DNA from: Selaginella moellendorffii
Lineage: Eukaryota; Streptophyta; Lycopodiopsida; Selaginellales; Selaginellaceae
NCBI RefSeq assembly: GCF_000143415.4
Contig: NW_003314270.1
Span: forward strand, 963,538 to 1,027,537
Reading direction: 5' to 3'
Length of the DNA stretch: 64,000 bases
Position 1 is the stretch's first letter; every line of letters begins with the position of its first letter. Below are positions 35,038 through 47,843 of this stretch, piece after piece. The notes under the pieces are model-generated. The model did not search any database, was not told the DNA's origin, and saw nothing but the letters and a program-made list of their open reading frames with translations. The translations under genes were made by a program, and so were the position numbers.

Positions 35038-35342
35038 ATTACAGCAAGAACCCTAATTCCCATATTAAAGATTAAGCAAACAAACATTGATAAACATTCA
35101 AAATCACCGTGCGGGAAAATATTTGCCAAAAAATATGAATAAAAAATAAATACATCTTTTCTAATCTTTTTGCAAATTAAAACTTTAATTTCATTTACTA
35201 CAGTCCCGGCTTCACTACAAGAAGATTCCTTGGTAGTATCTTTTCTAATTGTCTTTGTCGACTTTCTATTGAATCAATATATATAGACTCCATCCAGGTA
35301 ACACTTGCTTTATCTTTCTTGCTTTTCCAATGGTTTCAGTTG

Positions 35343-35600
35343 TATATTTTAGTGTTAATCTTCATTGCAGAAAGTTTTCTTCTAATTCTAAGGTTACTTT
35401 GACAAGTTCCTCCAGAGGGCAAAATGCATTTTAAGTAAGTTTTTCAAAGAATTTCTATCGATCTTATACTCTGCACGGCTGTGCCTTGTAGTATCTGCTT
35501 CAGCCGAGGTAGCGTTTAGGGATATGCCAAGGATGTGATCCTCCCGGTAAGGTGCGAGTGGTGGATCTTCACATAGCAATTCTTCTGAGCCAGGGTCCTG
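35343..35600 (-). repeat. Duplicated segment, copy 1 (unknown open frame)
   Basis: About 240 bp closely match 42855-43095. The minus-strand frame (YREDHILG, TSAEADTTRHSRAEYKI, NSLKNLLK) is open and conserved in both copies, which hints at coding origin. I do not recognise the family. The region 35050-35342 before it is AT-rich and empty. Confidence 0.6.
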
Positions 35601-35699
35601 GAGATACAAAGTCAAGCTCTACAAACCAAGTACGAAGAGAGACACACACCTTTACTTGGCTCATTCTTATGTTATAACAGGTTTGATCCAGTTTCTTCT

Positions 35700-36000
35700 C
35701 ACAAGATTTGCATTTCATCAGCAGTTTGAGCAATCTACGAGTTTGGTGTATGCTTATCCATGACAGTGGCATTGTGTCTCTGGAGTAGCACTGTTGGAAG
35801 GTCGACAATGTTGGTACAACCAATGACCACCACTTTCTTCCTTTCTTGTATCGAGTAAGAAGCTCTAGGCAAGCTCACGAGATGCATGGCATGAAAATTG
35901 GCTGGAAATCACCGAGAGCCAGCTTATCCAATGGAGGCCATCCACATTTCTCGAGGCTTATCTCTTGGAAGACAGTTTCTGGCTGGATCTTCTGAAACTG
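35700..36000 (-). pseudogene. FolD (methylene-THF dehydrogenase/cyclohydrolase) fragment
   Basis: Read on the minus strand, ISLEK, DKLALGDFQPIFMPC, ACLELL and then, one frame over, KVVVIGCTNIVDLP and VLLQRHNATV match the NAD(P)-binding half of bifunctional FolD proteins around the GRSxIVGxP motif. Two in-frame stops and a frameshift break it and the rest of the gene is absent. It stands next to an unrelated duplicated segment (35343-35600), so the region looks like a patchwork of captured pieces. Confidence 0.75.
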
Positions 36001-36229
36001 GGAAGAAAACGATGAAGAGCATACTATTGGTTAATCTAGTAGTATTTCAGCCTCTAGTATGCAATCGTTAGAAATCTTCTGACACTTCATTCATTCGCTG
36101 GAACTTGTAACAATGTGGATGGTACTCTCACAGTACAAGAGGGATCCTCTAGATCGACCTCAGCATCAGCTGCCTGCCGTCTTCGTTAGAAACGCGAGCT
36201 CGCTGGGAGTGCGGACTAGAGCCTGAAAG

Positions 36230-38600
36230 ATCTCACATGCTGCATCAAAGGTAAGAAGCTCTGAATCTCCTCCAGTGAGCATCAAAGTACAATCCAAGCA
36301 AGAATGCAGAAAGGGATGTCAATCATGTAAAATCTAGTACTTCATTTTAAATAGTTTACTGCAAAACACTTGGTTTGCTTTGGAAAAAAATTATTCTATT
36401 TTTTTTGTTGCTAGAGTTATCTAAAATATTATTAATACAAAGGCATGAGCTATTCTCATGACTAATAAATAATATAAATTAATTATTTTAATAATTATAT
36501 AGAATTTCCTACATATATAACTGTCTAAAATTAAAATATAATTTTTTCAAATTTAAAATTTTTTATTTAAGTAAATAATATTCTGGAAATTAGTCAAAGT
36601 TTAAATAGAAATAAATATCCTATAATTTCTATTTAGAATATTATTTAATCAATTAATCTAGTAAACTTCAAACTCCCTGGTTAGACTATTTTGGCTTGTA
36701 TAGAAAGTGTTGAAGCACTCTTAACGTTCAATAAACTAGAACACAAATGACAATCACTCATATACATTATGATAATGGAATTTAAAATAACTATATGTAT
36801 TATATAACAAAGGAGAGCTCTATCTATCACATATCTACCACTTATTGGCTATGCTAGGAATTCCATTGTAAACTTTTCCTCATAGGATTTGAACTCAAGA
36901 CTTGTTATGCACACATTTAGGATTAGCATTGATTCATATCCAAATTAGATTTCTGGATTAGCTAGGGGTTGGACCAATTTAGTTTTTAGATCCTTTATAA
37001 AAAAAATAATTTTTATATTTAGACTATTCAATACAAATTCATCTTTTCTTTTCCATTGTTAATAGTTTATTAATAGTTTATTTTATTTCCTCAGTTGGAA
37101 CACTTTGGCTTTGTAATTTTCTTTTTTTCAATTCCAGTCAAATATTAATATTCTGTGGAAGTTATATCAAACATTAGAGTAATCCAATATGGAACTTCAC
37201 CCACAACCCTAGTAAATTATTCAAAACCAACAACAACTTCTTAATTCAGAGTTAAAGATTGGTATGCTAATAAAGTTTGATGGTATATGGTTTAAGTTCT
37301 GAGGCTTCTTTAATAAAGTTAGGCTTTGAATCACCATGAAGTGACTAATATTCCATTCTGACTTCTTGTGTGGGCCTAATCAAATCTCTTTCTTACTGGG
37401 ATGCTTATTTCTTTGTTCTTTGCCCTTTTTGAAAATAATGATCTTATCTTCAAGATTTCAATCTCTTTGTTCAATAATTCACTAGTATGTTTAGTGATAT
37501 TAATCAAGAATGCACCACAAAAAATAAATTGTAACAATTGCATTAAAGTTCCAAGTTTGTATCCACTTATGAATTAGAGTTCCAAATGATCACCACTGAT
37601 ATTTCATAGGATGATGCAACCCTAAAAAAACATTTTTACTTTAGTCTCAAAAGGTCTTATGCTTTTTCATCCAGATCTAATATCTCTTACAATTACCATT
37701 AGCCTTATTGTTTATTGTAATAATCAATTGTAAGAACAAGATTTGAGCATATTTATCAAAATTTATTATTTTTTTAATGGCCCCAAATTTAGAGCAACCA
37801 ACATATAAACAAAGCAATGGAGATTGGAGCCAGACATCAACAATATCTTTTTTATGATAAATGATGACACTAGATCAAAAACCACCTTCATATATATTGT
37901 GGCTAGACCACTTCAAAAAACAATATCTTCATCTTTGTGCATGCTTTAAGGCTCTTACAGTAAATATAACATACATAATTTTAGAAAAAAAAAAATTTAG
38001 TCTAATTAAGGGTTTTCTTTTTTTTATATTGGTTCCATGTTTTCTTTACAGATCTTTAAGAATTTCTATATCATTACTCACTTTCAGTCCATTAAATCTG
38101 ATTTCTCCTTTTGAGTTTTAGATGACATCAATGCTAATGTAAACTTTATTGATAAAAAGTTTGCACTTTCTTGTGGCATTCTCTTTCAACTAGCACAATA
38201 TTCAATTTGTGTTGAAGTGGTAGACTATTAATAAATCTCCTTTAGGTTCATTACACACGAGATTGAGTTGATGAAGGTGATAATTTTTGGGACTTGTCAT
38301 AGCATCACTTTTAATGTTGTTTCTATCCCAAAAGCTTTCATCATTTTTAATCTTATTTGGTTTAAGCATGTGATCAGTGGATTGGAAGTGACAAGATACT
38401 AATTGGATAATTCTCCCTTTCTTTAAGTCTTTTTCCTGTTTTTCCAATCCAAATTTCTCACATTTCTTTAAATATCAATATCTTTATTCTATCTTTGTAA
38501 TTATTGTTCATCCAGCTGCAACTTTATATATTATGATCAAATTTATTCTTCCCTCCAAAGTATGCCAACTTTGAGGATGGATAAAAGAAGAGCTAATATC
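36230..38600. other. AT-rich non-coding region
   Basis: No gene or RNA is recognised. The right part may hold very decayed gag sequence of the pol relic that follows, but nothing legible remains. Confidence 0.55.
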
Positions 38601-38649
38601 TTGCCACCATATCAACTTTATAATTGCTTTATTAATTTTGTGGAGGGGA

Positions 38650-39900
38650 AATCTCTACCATTTGGTCTTATTTATAATTTTTCATTAGTAAAGTTTATTA
38701 TATAGGCAAAGATTTTATTCAGTATTTTGAATTTTTAGTTGATATATCTGTTTTCTTTGAGTCTAGAAAAGACAGGTCTTTTTATTTAGTGGTTGATTAC
38801 TACAATCTAAACCAAGTCATCATTTTCAATTGATATTTACATCCATTAATCCTTGAGATGTTGAAGTAGCTCTCTAAGGCTTAGTTCATCAATAAGATTG
38901 ACTTACATAGCGCTTACAACTATATCTACATTTGGGAGGGTGATGAATAGAAAATAATTTTTCCTACTTATTATAGCCATTTTGAGTACATAGTGATATT
39001 TTTTTGTATGACCAACACATCTATTATTTTCCAACATATGGCAAATAACATTTTTCATAATCTTTTTATTGTCATCTATCTTAATGACACTCTTTTCTTC
39101 TTTGGAACTTAAGAAAAGCACCATTATCATATTAACATTGTTCTCTAGTGTCTTTGATGATACAACTTTCTTGTAAAGTTGGAGAAATATTTATTTTATC
39201 AAGATTCAGTGGAGATCTTAGACTATATCATTTCTGTATGTAGTATCATTATGAATCTTACAAAGGTTTCCACTGTTTTTGAGTGGCAACACCCAATTTC
39301 TATTTATGATATCCAACAAATTTTTATCAGTGTTTCATTCCCCTTTTATATGGCTAGTTATAAAAGATGCCCCTTTTATATGGTTTTATGTTGCTTAGCC
39401 TTCTATTGATCTCCTAAAATTTATATTAGTTCCATCTATTTAAACAACATGAAGTTATATTTTATTCAGGCTAATTCTTCAGATTTTGTTTTAGGTGTTG
39501 TCTTTTTGTAGAAGGGATTAAATAGTGAGTTTAGTCTATTCTTGAAAGTACACTACAAAAATTGATTATGACATATTCAATAAAGAATTGTTTACAATTG
39601 TAAACCCTTTTGAAGGTTAGTGTTATTTCCTTGAAGATTCTTCCTATGTGACCACTAATCACAAGAACCTTTAGTATTAATCTTTAACAATTGAAAATCT
39701 AAGTGCAATTGTTAATTTTCATATTAAATTAGTTGAAGAAGAAGTGAGAAAAAGCTAAAACTATAGAGCTGCTCATAGAGCATATTTTCTAGCTCAAGTT
39801 TTGAACTAGATTTATGTGATAATTCTTCTTTAAATGTACTCATGGATGGTAAATATGATTTATATTAGTGATAAGTAAGAATATTAATTATTACTAACAA
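38650..39900 (+). pseudogene. Highly decayed Ty3/gypsy RT and RNase H region
   Basis: Across several frames one can read VVDYYNLN, FINKIDLHSAYN, EGDE, HFEYIVIFF, FQHMANNIF, VIYLNDTLFF (the YxDD box with the second Asp changed) and, near 39550-39680, YDIFNKELFTIV and TNHKNL of RNase H. The order is correct for a gypsy pol. Stops are frequent. Confidence 0.65.
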
Positions 39901-40945
39901 ATTAGGGAGAAAATCAAAACTGTTAGATTAAAGAATATCCTAAAATATGTCTGGATAATCTTAGTATATTCCTTACACACCATATTGAGCACTGAAAAAA
40001 AATTGGACCATATCTTTATCTATAATATAAAAGCAAAGCCAATCTAGAATTTTTAGCAAATCTTTTTTATATGAATCTTTCAAGGCTCTTAATAGTTTCC
40101 CAATCTTTGGAAACATCTTCCTCATATAAGGAATCAGAGCATTCCACTAATTCCTTTAATTGTGCTGCTAGTAACATCGTACACTTGCTTTTGATGTGTG
40201 ACCACGTTTGCTGACCACATCAAAGCAACTCAATACTTACAGACTACAAATCATACAATATTGACACATACAAATTGAAGAGATGGCTAATCTTTGCTGC
40301 ACTTAATTGGTCTTTTCCAAGGACATGTACGCAATGATCATTAAACAAGGGACCCTTTTCAAAGTAAGCTTTCTAGCCTCTAGAAGGACAAGAAGATGAG
40401 AGAAAAACAAAAGAAAAAAAAGGCAAGTTTTCGAGTGAGCTGCTTATGAAAGTATAAAACTGGTTTCAAGATAAGAGTGTGGAAAGAATTCTTACCAAAA
40501 TGAAAGGAGAGATCTTTAACAAATAAGCTAGTAATTTCTTACAAACTTTTTAACAAGCCCACCAATAGTCACTCACCTATGTAGCAATCAATGTAACCAA
40601 CCCATGATGAATAGAGCTACTTTGACTTGTCCTAATCCTATAGCTTTGAAGCAAAGCCTATAAAAGCATTTATGTACCTATAAACATACTCTTGTTTCCT
40701 GCCATTTTATGCCATGTCTTCTTAACAAAACTTGGGGTTGATGCTAAGGATTTAATATATTCTAATCAGGATTCGTATCAGGCTGCCCTTGGCAACCATT
40801 CATTTGCTCGAATAAAAGAGAAATGCTCCCCAAGGCTTAGGCAGAGTCCCATAAACAAGAAATCCAAAGAAGAAACCACCTTGGCATCCAACAAGCATAC
40901 ATGAATGCTAACAAGATGGATCTGCAAGTCTACATGGGAGCAAGG
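39901..40945. other. AT-rich non-coding region
   Basis: I see no gene. The short frame at 40692-40904 has no family features. Confidence 0.5.
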
Positions 40946-41037
40946 AAAAAAAAAATTTCGCACCATTTCTCCATTAAGGGACCATGCTAATCTTATCTGT
41001 AGTTGTTGCCATGTTTATCTGGTGTCTCCCAAGAGAT
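40946..41037 (-). pseudogene. U6 snRNA relic with internal deletion
   Basis: Read on the minus strand it follows U6 in order: a 5' hairpin-like start, GATAAA, then AGATTAGCATGG, then GAGAAATGG and a terminal AAATTTT run ending in a T-tract (A-tract on plus). About 20 nt between the AGATTAGCATGG block and GAGAAATGG are missing and the 5' stem is mutated. Upstream (41081-41091) CACGTGGGAT weakly resembles the plant upstream sequence element, so it may be a decayed gene rather than a retrocopy. It is not functional. Confidence 0.75.
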
Positions 41038-41138
41038 ATTTAAGGGTGTGAGGCCAGAGAAGTAATAAGCGAAGAGCTTTGGGCACGTGGGATAGGGCTT
41101 CTATTCTGCTAAATCCCAGATCTTCTTTTGACTGTGGA

Positions 41139-42500
41139 ACGATGCAATCTGAAAGCTGCTGCGCCAAGAACCTCCTGACTTGGAGGCGATTCCAGAAGTT
41201 GTTTCTTTTCCGGCAAGTGCCAACCCATTTGTTTCCCCATGTATCTGAAAACTCAGGTGATTGCTTGGGAGAAGGAGCTCTCTAGAATTTGAGAACGACC
41301 AAGGATCACTCAAGCTTCTTCAAATTGCTTTTCAATCTTGAGAAATGCCTCAAGTGGAGTTACATGCAAGAAGCATTGTTCGTGCCAGGAGTCTCTCTGC
41401 TCGGTTGCACTCATCGAGAGGTCTCTCGATGAGGTCGCCTGGGATTGGAGTTACTGAGAGTGATTTCACTTTCCCATTCTTCTGGCTTCTTTCGGTGGAA
41501 AGATATGCAGCTTGCATTGCCCAGAATGAGCATGCCATTTCGACAAGCTTAAATTGCAGGATGCCATCATGGAACTCGTTGGAGTGTGTTCGATCAATGC
41601 AACGACTGCAACATGTCAAAAATGAGAAGGACAAGCATGCTGTTGTGACTACAAAAAGTCCAACCGCATCGGATTCTTGAAACGGGCACTGTTTTGCTAA
41701 AATGGGAAGAGGTATCTGCCGTGGGTATAGCTACTTTGCACGACGATGGTCTTGGCAACAAGCATATGAGAGTAATTGCAACGTCTCTGAAAATTTCAAA
41801 TATAATTTAATGGATGGTGGTTTAGGTGAAATTTAGGTGAAATTAAAAAGGCAAAAAACATTAAAAGTTAAAAAAGTAGACATGTTTGGTTATTTCCGCT
41901 TTAAACTAGAAATTAATCAGTATTAGACTTTGCTCCAACCTTTATGAGTTAATAGTTATTATCACATTTCCTTTAATGGGTTTCTTTATTTAACCGTGCA
42001 TTTTGCATAATGCTTCAGTAGCTTAGATCTAAACAATTCATAGCCGTCGGATTTAATCTGAGACGCTGTAGAAATATATCTAAAGGCCAGTGTTTAGGGT
42101 AGGTCTGGGGCTGGGTTTCGCTGTTGGCGGCGGCGCTGGGAGGCGTTATTTTTTTCTCAAACCATCAAAATGCACACTGGTGGGTGCCCATTCTCAACGT
42201 GGCTACTCAGTATTCGTTTTGGGCTGTCGCTACTGTTTTGTACAGTACGTTGAGGCGGCCAAAGCGAGAGGAAGTCGGGGAATCGAAGCCCCCGGCTGCC
42301 CCACACTTAGATGTAGGATTTTCGATTGTGTGAAACTACTAACAAGCAGGAGCGAAGACCAGCTACCCAGCCCTCTTTTGGGGATTTCCTCTTTGAGGAG
42401 AACCCCTCCAAAACAAAAAACGAAGAAGCATTCCTTTCGTTTTTTTGTCTTCGAAACAGTGGCTGTCTTGTTGCTTGACAAGGATTAGGGTTCACGGGCG
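41139..42500 (+). repeat. Left arm of a large inverted duplication
   Basis: It matches 43790-45010 in reverse complement over the whole length in order: 41139-41310 with about 44850-45010, 41345-41640 with about 44480-44820, 41880-42060 with about 44225-44420, and 42063-42500 with about 43790-44260 (the last nearly identical). Open frames are present but I recognise no protein family. Confidence 0.85.
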
Positions 42501-42576
42501 CCTCCCCTCTCGTTTCTCAGCATGTTTCTCTTGGAAGTGAGCCCCAGCTGAAATCAAGTTCGACCGCAGAGCTAAC

Positions 42577-42676
42577 NNNNNNNNNNNNNNNNNNNNNNNN
42601 NNNNNNNNNNNNNNNNNNNNNNNNNNNNNNNNNNNNNNNNNNNNNNNNNNNNNNNNNNNNNNNNNNNNNNNNNNNN
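42577..42676. other. Assembly gap (100 N)
   Basis: A run of exactly 100 N within the spacer of the inverted duplication, a conventional size for a gap of unknown length. Confidence 0.99.
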
Positions 42677-42854
42677 CAGTCTTCTTTATTATAACTGGCG
42701 AAAAAAAACTTGCTTCTTAGTTTTGAGATTTGCCGGGCCAAGATCTCCCATGGCTGCTAGATTTCATATCTTCCTCCAAATCTTCAGCTGTCCCATCCAA
42801 CTTCTCCCATCCCATCCATCTAAAATCCTCTCGGTAACTCAATCCTGAAATCCT

Positions 42855-43237
42855 CAGTTTTATATTTTAGTGTTAATCTTCATTCCGGAAAGTTTTCTTT
42901 TAATTCTAAGGCTGCTTTGACAAGTTCCTCCAGAGGGCAAGATTTTAAGTAAGTTTTTCAAAGAGTTTCTATTGATCTTATACTCTGCACGGCTGTGCCT
43001 TGCGGTATCTGCTTCAGCTGAAGTAGCTTTTATGGACATGCCAAGGATGTGATCCTCCCTGTAAGGGGCGAGTGGATCTTCATGTATATATATCATGTAA
43101 CTCAAATTATCCAGGTAGCTCTCAATTTTATCATGAGTCAGGTTCTCAGCACTTTGTACTTTGACCAGTCGATATTTGTTAATACTAGTTACATCTAAAT
43201 CTAGCACATACCGGACAGTCCCGAACGATTTACCCAT
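42855..43237 (-). repeat. Duplicated segment, copy 2 (unknown open frame)
   Basis: 42855-43095 is the partner of 35343-35600. The minus frame 42860-43237 is 125 codons long and extends upstream (VRYVLDLDVTSINKYRLVKV). It may be an exon of an unrecognised gene or captured coding sequence. Confidence 0.55.
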
Positions 43238-43789
43238 GCTCTTGGGATCTGCCTCTGGAGCTCTTCCAGGTAGACGCTGCTAGGAAGTTATCTGCAAATT
43301 GAAAATCAGACGCATTCATCTCAGGCAGGCCAAGGAAAGTCATGCAAGAAAGAATTCCAGGAAGTGGAAACTTACCAGGATTAAGTCGTGGCACTGATCT
43401 ATGAGCAATGGTTAGGCGAGAGAGGGGTATGATACCAAAAGTTCATGGCCGTCCATGGTATGATGAAGATCAGCTACAAGCTCGACGAAATCCCGGTGAT
43501 CTTGTCTCTGCCGCTCCTTTAGGGGTCATGAGCAATCGGAAGAAACTGAAGTTCGCGAGTATGAAGTGTTCTTATGGTTTGTAGTTCCCTGTTCTTTGTT
43601 GTTTATCAAGCTTGCAGGGAGGCCTTGCACACGAGGAGTTCTTGATCATGTTCCCTCCAAGTTCGGATTTGGCAATGCCTGAAAATATTGATTGAATCAA
43701 GGTGAATTTTCCCCACCTTTCTTTGTGGGCTTGAAGACTTGGGGATCGAGCGGAAGAAGCTGCTGGCGAGAGGGGATGCGCTGGGAAAC

Positions 43790-45010
43790 GCCCGTGAACC
43801 CTAATCCTTGTCAAGCAACAAGACAGACACTGTTTCGAAGACAAAAAAACGGAAGGAATGCTTCTTCTTCGTTTTTTGTTTTGGAGGGGTTCTCCTCAAA
43901 GAGGAAATCCCCAAAAGAGGGCTGGGTAGCTGGTCTTCGATCCTGCTTGTTAGTAGTTTCACACAATCAAAAATCCTACATCTAAGTGTGGGGCAGCCGG
44001 GGGCTTCGATTCCCCGACTTCCTCTCGCTTTGGCCGCCTCAACGTACTGTGCAAAACAGTAGCGACAGCCCAAAACGAATACTGAGTAGCCACGTTGAGA
44101 ATGGGCACCCCACCAGTGTGCATTTTGATGGTCTGAGAAAAAAATAACGCCTCCTGCCACGCCGCCTCCTCCCAGCGCCGCCGCCAACAGCGAAACCCAG
44201 CCCCCTCGAGACTTCCCCTAAACACTAGCCTTTAGATATATTTCTTAAGCTTCAGGATTCGTCAGATTAAATCCGACGGCTATAAATTGTTTAAGCTACT
44301 AAATAAAGAAACTCATTAAAGTAAATGTGAGGTAAATAATAATGACTATTAACTCGTAAAGGTTGAGCAAAGTCGTAGTTTTTATTTAAAGGCAGATCTT
44401 ACTTTCAATACACCTTTGGTTTTACCATTTTAATTTTTACCATCTATTAAATTAATTGAACTCTTGAATGATAGCATCCGCAGTCATGGTTGTCCATCGA
44501 ACAGCGCTCCAACGAGTTCCATGACGGCATCCTGCGATTTAGAACCAGAGTAACGAAGATTTGATGCGCACCCTCGAGGAACAGTTTCATTTCAGCCGAT
44601 GATTTCCTGGCAAGCAGCCGGAAGAAGCCGGAAGAATGGGAAAGTGAAACTGTTCTCAGTAAGAGTGTTTCCAGTCTGTAAGCTTGTCTGATGCTCAAAA
44701 CCTCGCCTTGAGTGCACCTCTCTATCAGCTGCTCAACCGAGTAGAGAGACTCCCGGAACCAGCCATTCTTCTTGCGAACGCGCACAGCAGTCGCTGAGTA
44801 CGAGCTTGGCGTGTAACTCCAGCATTTCGCGACCAAGGATCACTCAAGCTTCTTAGAATGTAAGCCTTTCGAGAGCTCCTTCTCCAGAGCAATCACCCGA
44901 GCTTTCAGATATGTATATGTTCCTGGGAAACAAATGGGTGGGCACTCGGCGGAAAAAGAAACAAGTGCCTCCAAGTCAGGAAGTTCTTGGCGCAGCAGTT
45001 TCGGATTGCA
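43790..45010 (-). repeat. Right arm of the large inverted duplication
   Basis: The reverse-complement partner of 41139-42500. It is slightly shorter because of small deletions. The 43238-43789 spacer has no recognised gene. Confidence 0.85.
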
Positions 45011-47237
45011 TCAGTATGGAACTCGAGAGCCGCCACATGCTTCTTGAGCTCCACAGTATCGAGAAAGCGCATCGCCTTAGGGTTCTTCTGCGCTTTTCAG
45101 GGATTTTAGTAATATGCATGGCCGATTCGCGAATATTGTTTTCTTCAGCAAAGTGACAAGGTGAGTGGCAAATAATTGAGAAGTACAAACTCAAGCGACG
45201 CGTGTGTACAGTTTCTCTTCTTCCCCGCAAGAAAAATTCCCTGGAACTGGCCGAAATTAATCTGGTAAGTGAGCAGTTCTTTGTTTTCACCCGTAAGTTT
45301 TAATGCAATTGCTGTGGTCCTTGCTGTTTCAAGGTGTGAGCAACAGAGTCTTTCCCCAACAAAATGCACTTCACATTTGCAAATGGAATCAAAAAGTGAC
45401 CAATGACTGTCATGGTCTGGAAGGATTTTGCCTCGTATCAGCATTGCCTTTTATCATTTCTCTCTCTAGTATTGCTTTCCACTTATAGCCTGATCTCTTC
45501 ATATGTTATTTTAATTGGCTCCTTAATTTTAGGTATGGCACTTGTTGGTTAGGGGGTTAGTGACAAGGAAGTGGATGAACCTTTTAATTGCAATCTCTTT
45601 AGCAATGTTTGAGGCTTTTGTTGGATACATTAGATGCTTGAGGTGTTGCATCAAGACACTAGGCTGTGTAGAGGCACTGAGCAATAAATAGCAATAAGTA
45701 GAGCATAAAGCTAATGAGAGATTGAGAGATTTCAACAACTTACACCAAGAATTTGGTTCAAGATTCAAAAATATTTTCATAGCAATTCTTTATAGAAATT
45801 TTCAACAATTGAGAAGGATGATTCAAGGATGGTAGTAACAAAAGTGGGAGCATAGCCATTGGAAAAACTTAAAATCTTTTTAAAAAAGTTTCCATCTCAG
45901 ATAAAAAATGACTCTAAATTTAATAATGCAAATTTTCAAGACTCAACAATGAAGTACCCAAAACTTAATTCTTAGTTTTGCCCTTGCTTGCACACACTCT
46001 TGCTCATTACTATAGTTTTAATTTTGCCATTAGTATGTGGTCTTCGTTGCAAACTATTAATCTATTAATCATTTTGTCTGAAAACCATTATAAACTAGTG
46101 AACAAAAAGTTGACTTTAGTTACTTTAGATTTATGCATCCCCTTTTCTAGCTATCTTTCTTTCTTGATTTTGGCCAATCTTTGGAGCATACTTGAAGTCA
46201 TCATGATGTTGCATTTGCATATTACACTTTTCTAAGGCAAAATCCAAGTATGGGTTAAATTTTTTGGATACTCACTATTTTTCTTCTATTTTTTTTTCTT
46301 TCCACACTTTTTTTCATTTTTTCTTCTACATTAGGGTCTAGTTTGACTATAGGGTTTCTCACTAGGTTTTCCTCCCTATCTTCAAACTTTACACCTACCC
46401 TATTTCTTTCTTTACCCACTTTCTTTTCTAGAGTTTCTATTAGTTCACGCAATTACCAACATTTGGTATCAACTCTTCAAAGGGTTCTCATATGTCTAGA
46501 GTCAGCACGATTCACCATGGTCATATGTTAGGGCATGGGCTTGGAGCCTAAACATTGGGCTTATCCATTAAGCTTAGAGCCTAAACAAGCACTATTACCT
46601 TATCAAGTTAGATTTCCAATTAGTGTTTAAAAAGTTATACAAAAAATGGTAGGTTATACCTACTCTGAAGAGTATGAGGCAAAAGCAAAGATGATTTGAA
46701 TGTGATGGCATGAAGATGGCTATATAGACCTAAGTTGTCTACCACAATTTGAGTCATGGTTAGGGTGGTGGGAAGTTAGGATGTTCCAATAGAGACATCA
46801 TTCTCTTTCTTCTTCTCATTTTATTGCCTTTTCATATCATCTTTTTCATTAATACCAACCACTTGAGGATCTTGCATACACCCCAACTATGAATCTCTTA
46901 GAGAGTAAGCATTGGAGTTGGCATTCTTTTGGCATTTGAGGAAGGAAGATATATAGGAATAGGACCTTTAGTTGAGATGTTATATGATCGGATGAAGAAG
47001 AAAGTGACTCCACTAGCACAAATAGTGGCAACTATAGTGGAGGAAGTGGTTTATAGCACATCTATGGAATACATTCCTTGGGCTTCTAAAGATTATCCAC
47101 TCAAAGCATTGTTTTTCCTTTGCTAGTGAAGAAGTTGATAAGGACCTTGGAGTGAAAAGCTCTCATACATCTAATGTTGAGTACCATTTTACTCTAAGAC
47201 ACCACCCCTAAGATTGAACTACCTCAAATGGCTAATG
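45011..47237. other. Non-coding region
   Basis: AT-rich sequence with short frames only. I recognise no gene, RNA or repeat family. Confidence 0.5.
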
Positions 47238-47242
47238 AAAAT

Positions 47243-47475
47243 TGTTATGATCCAATGCAAAAAAACAAAAATCTAGTTGCCCTAGACTATGCTATGCCAC
47301 CTCTTGAGGTTCTTCACCACCCAACCACCCCCGAGCTACCTCAAAAGCTCCACTATGCCGCCATTCCACTGTGAGCCCTAGGGTAGGTTAAGTCTCTTAC
47401 CCTAACATGCCTTAATATACCCTTGAGCCTCCCTTTGACCAACGTTGACCACATAGTCAAAGCTGGCGCCTAACA
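47243..47475 (-). repeat. 3' LTR of gypsy 1 (233 bp)
   Basis: It matches 51490-51717 throughout with scattered substitutions. It includes the shared CCACCTCTTGAGGTT and CCCTAGGGTA blocks. Confidence 0.9.
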
Positions 47476-47843
47476 ATTCTTCCCCCCCAACAAAGTCTTT
47501 GTCCCAAGGACGAGTTGTACCGATGATCACCCTTTCTGGGGAACTTTGCTCAAGCTCCTGGTCCATCTTCTACAACTGTATACATCAAGGAGGCATTGGG
47601 CCCGTCACTCCGAGATAGTACACCTTTCAACTAACTGACATAAAATACTGGATGAATTTTCACCCCAGTTGGTAGCCATACCTTATAAGCTGCTTTACCA
47701 ATGCGCTCTAGCACTTCATATGGACCAGCATATCAATATGAAAGTTTATCACTCTTCCCTGTCCGTAAAGGCACCAAGGTGTTCCACCACTCACTTGATG
47801 GAAAGATCATGTGCACAAAGACGAGATCACTTACCTTATATTC

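Noticed and set aside
42090-42488. Possible gene of 132 codons with arginine/proline-rich product
   Set aside because: The frame has no family features and a mirrored counterpart in the right arm at 43801-44187. It is explained by the inverted duplication; coding status cannot be supported.
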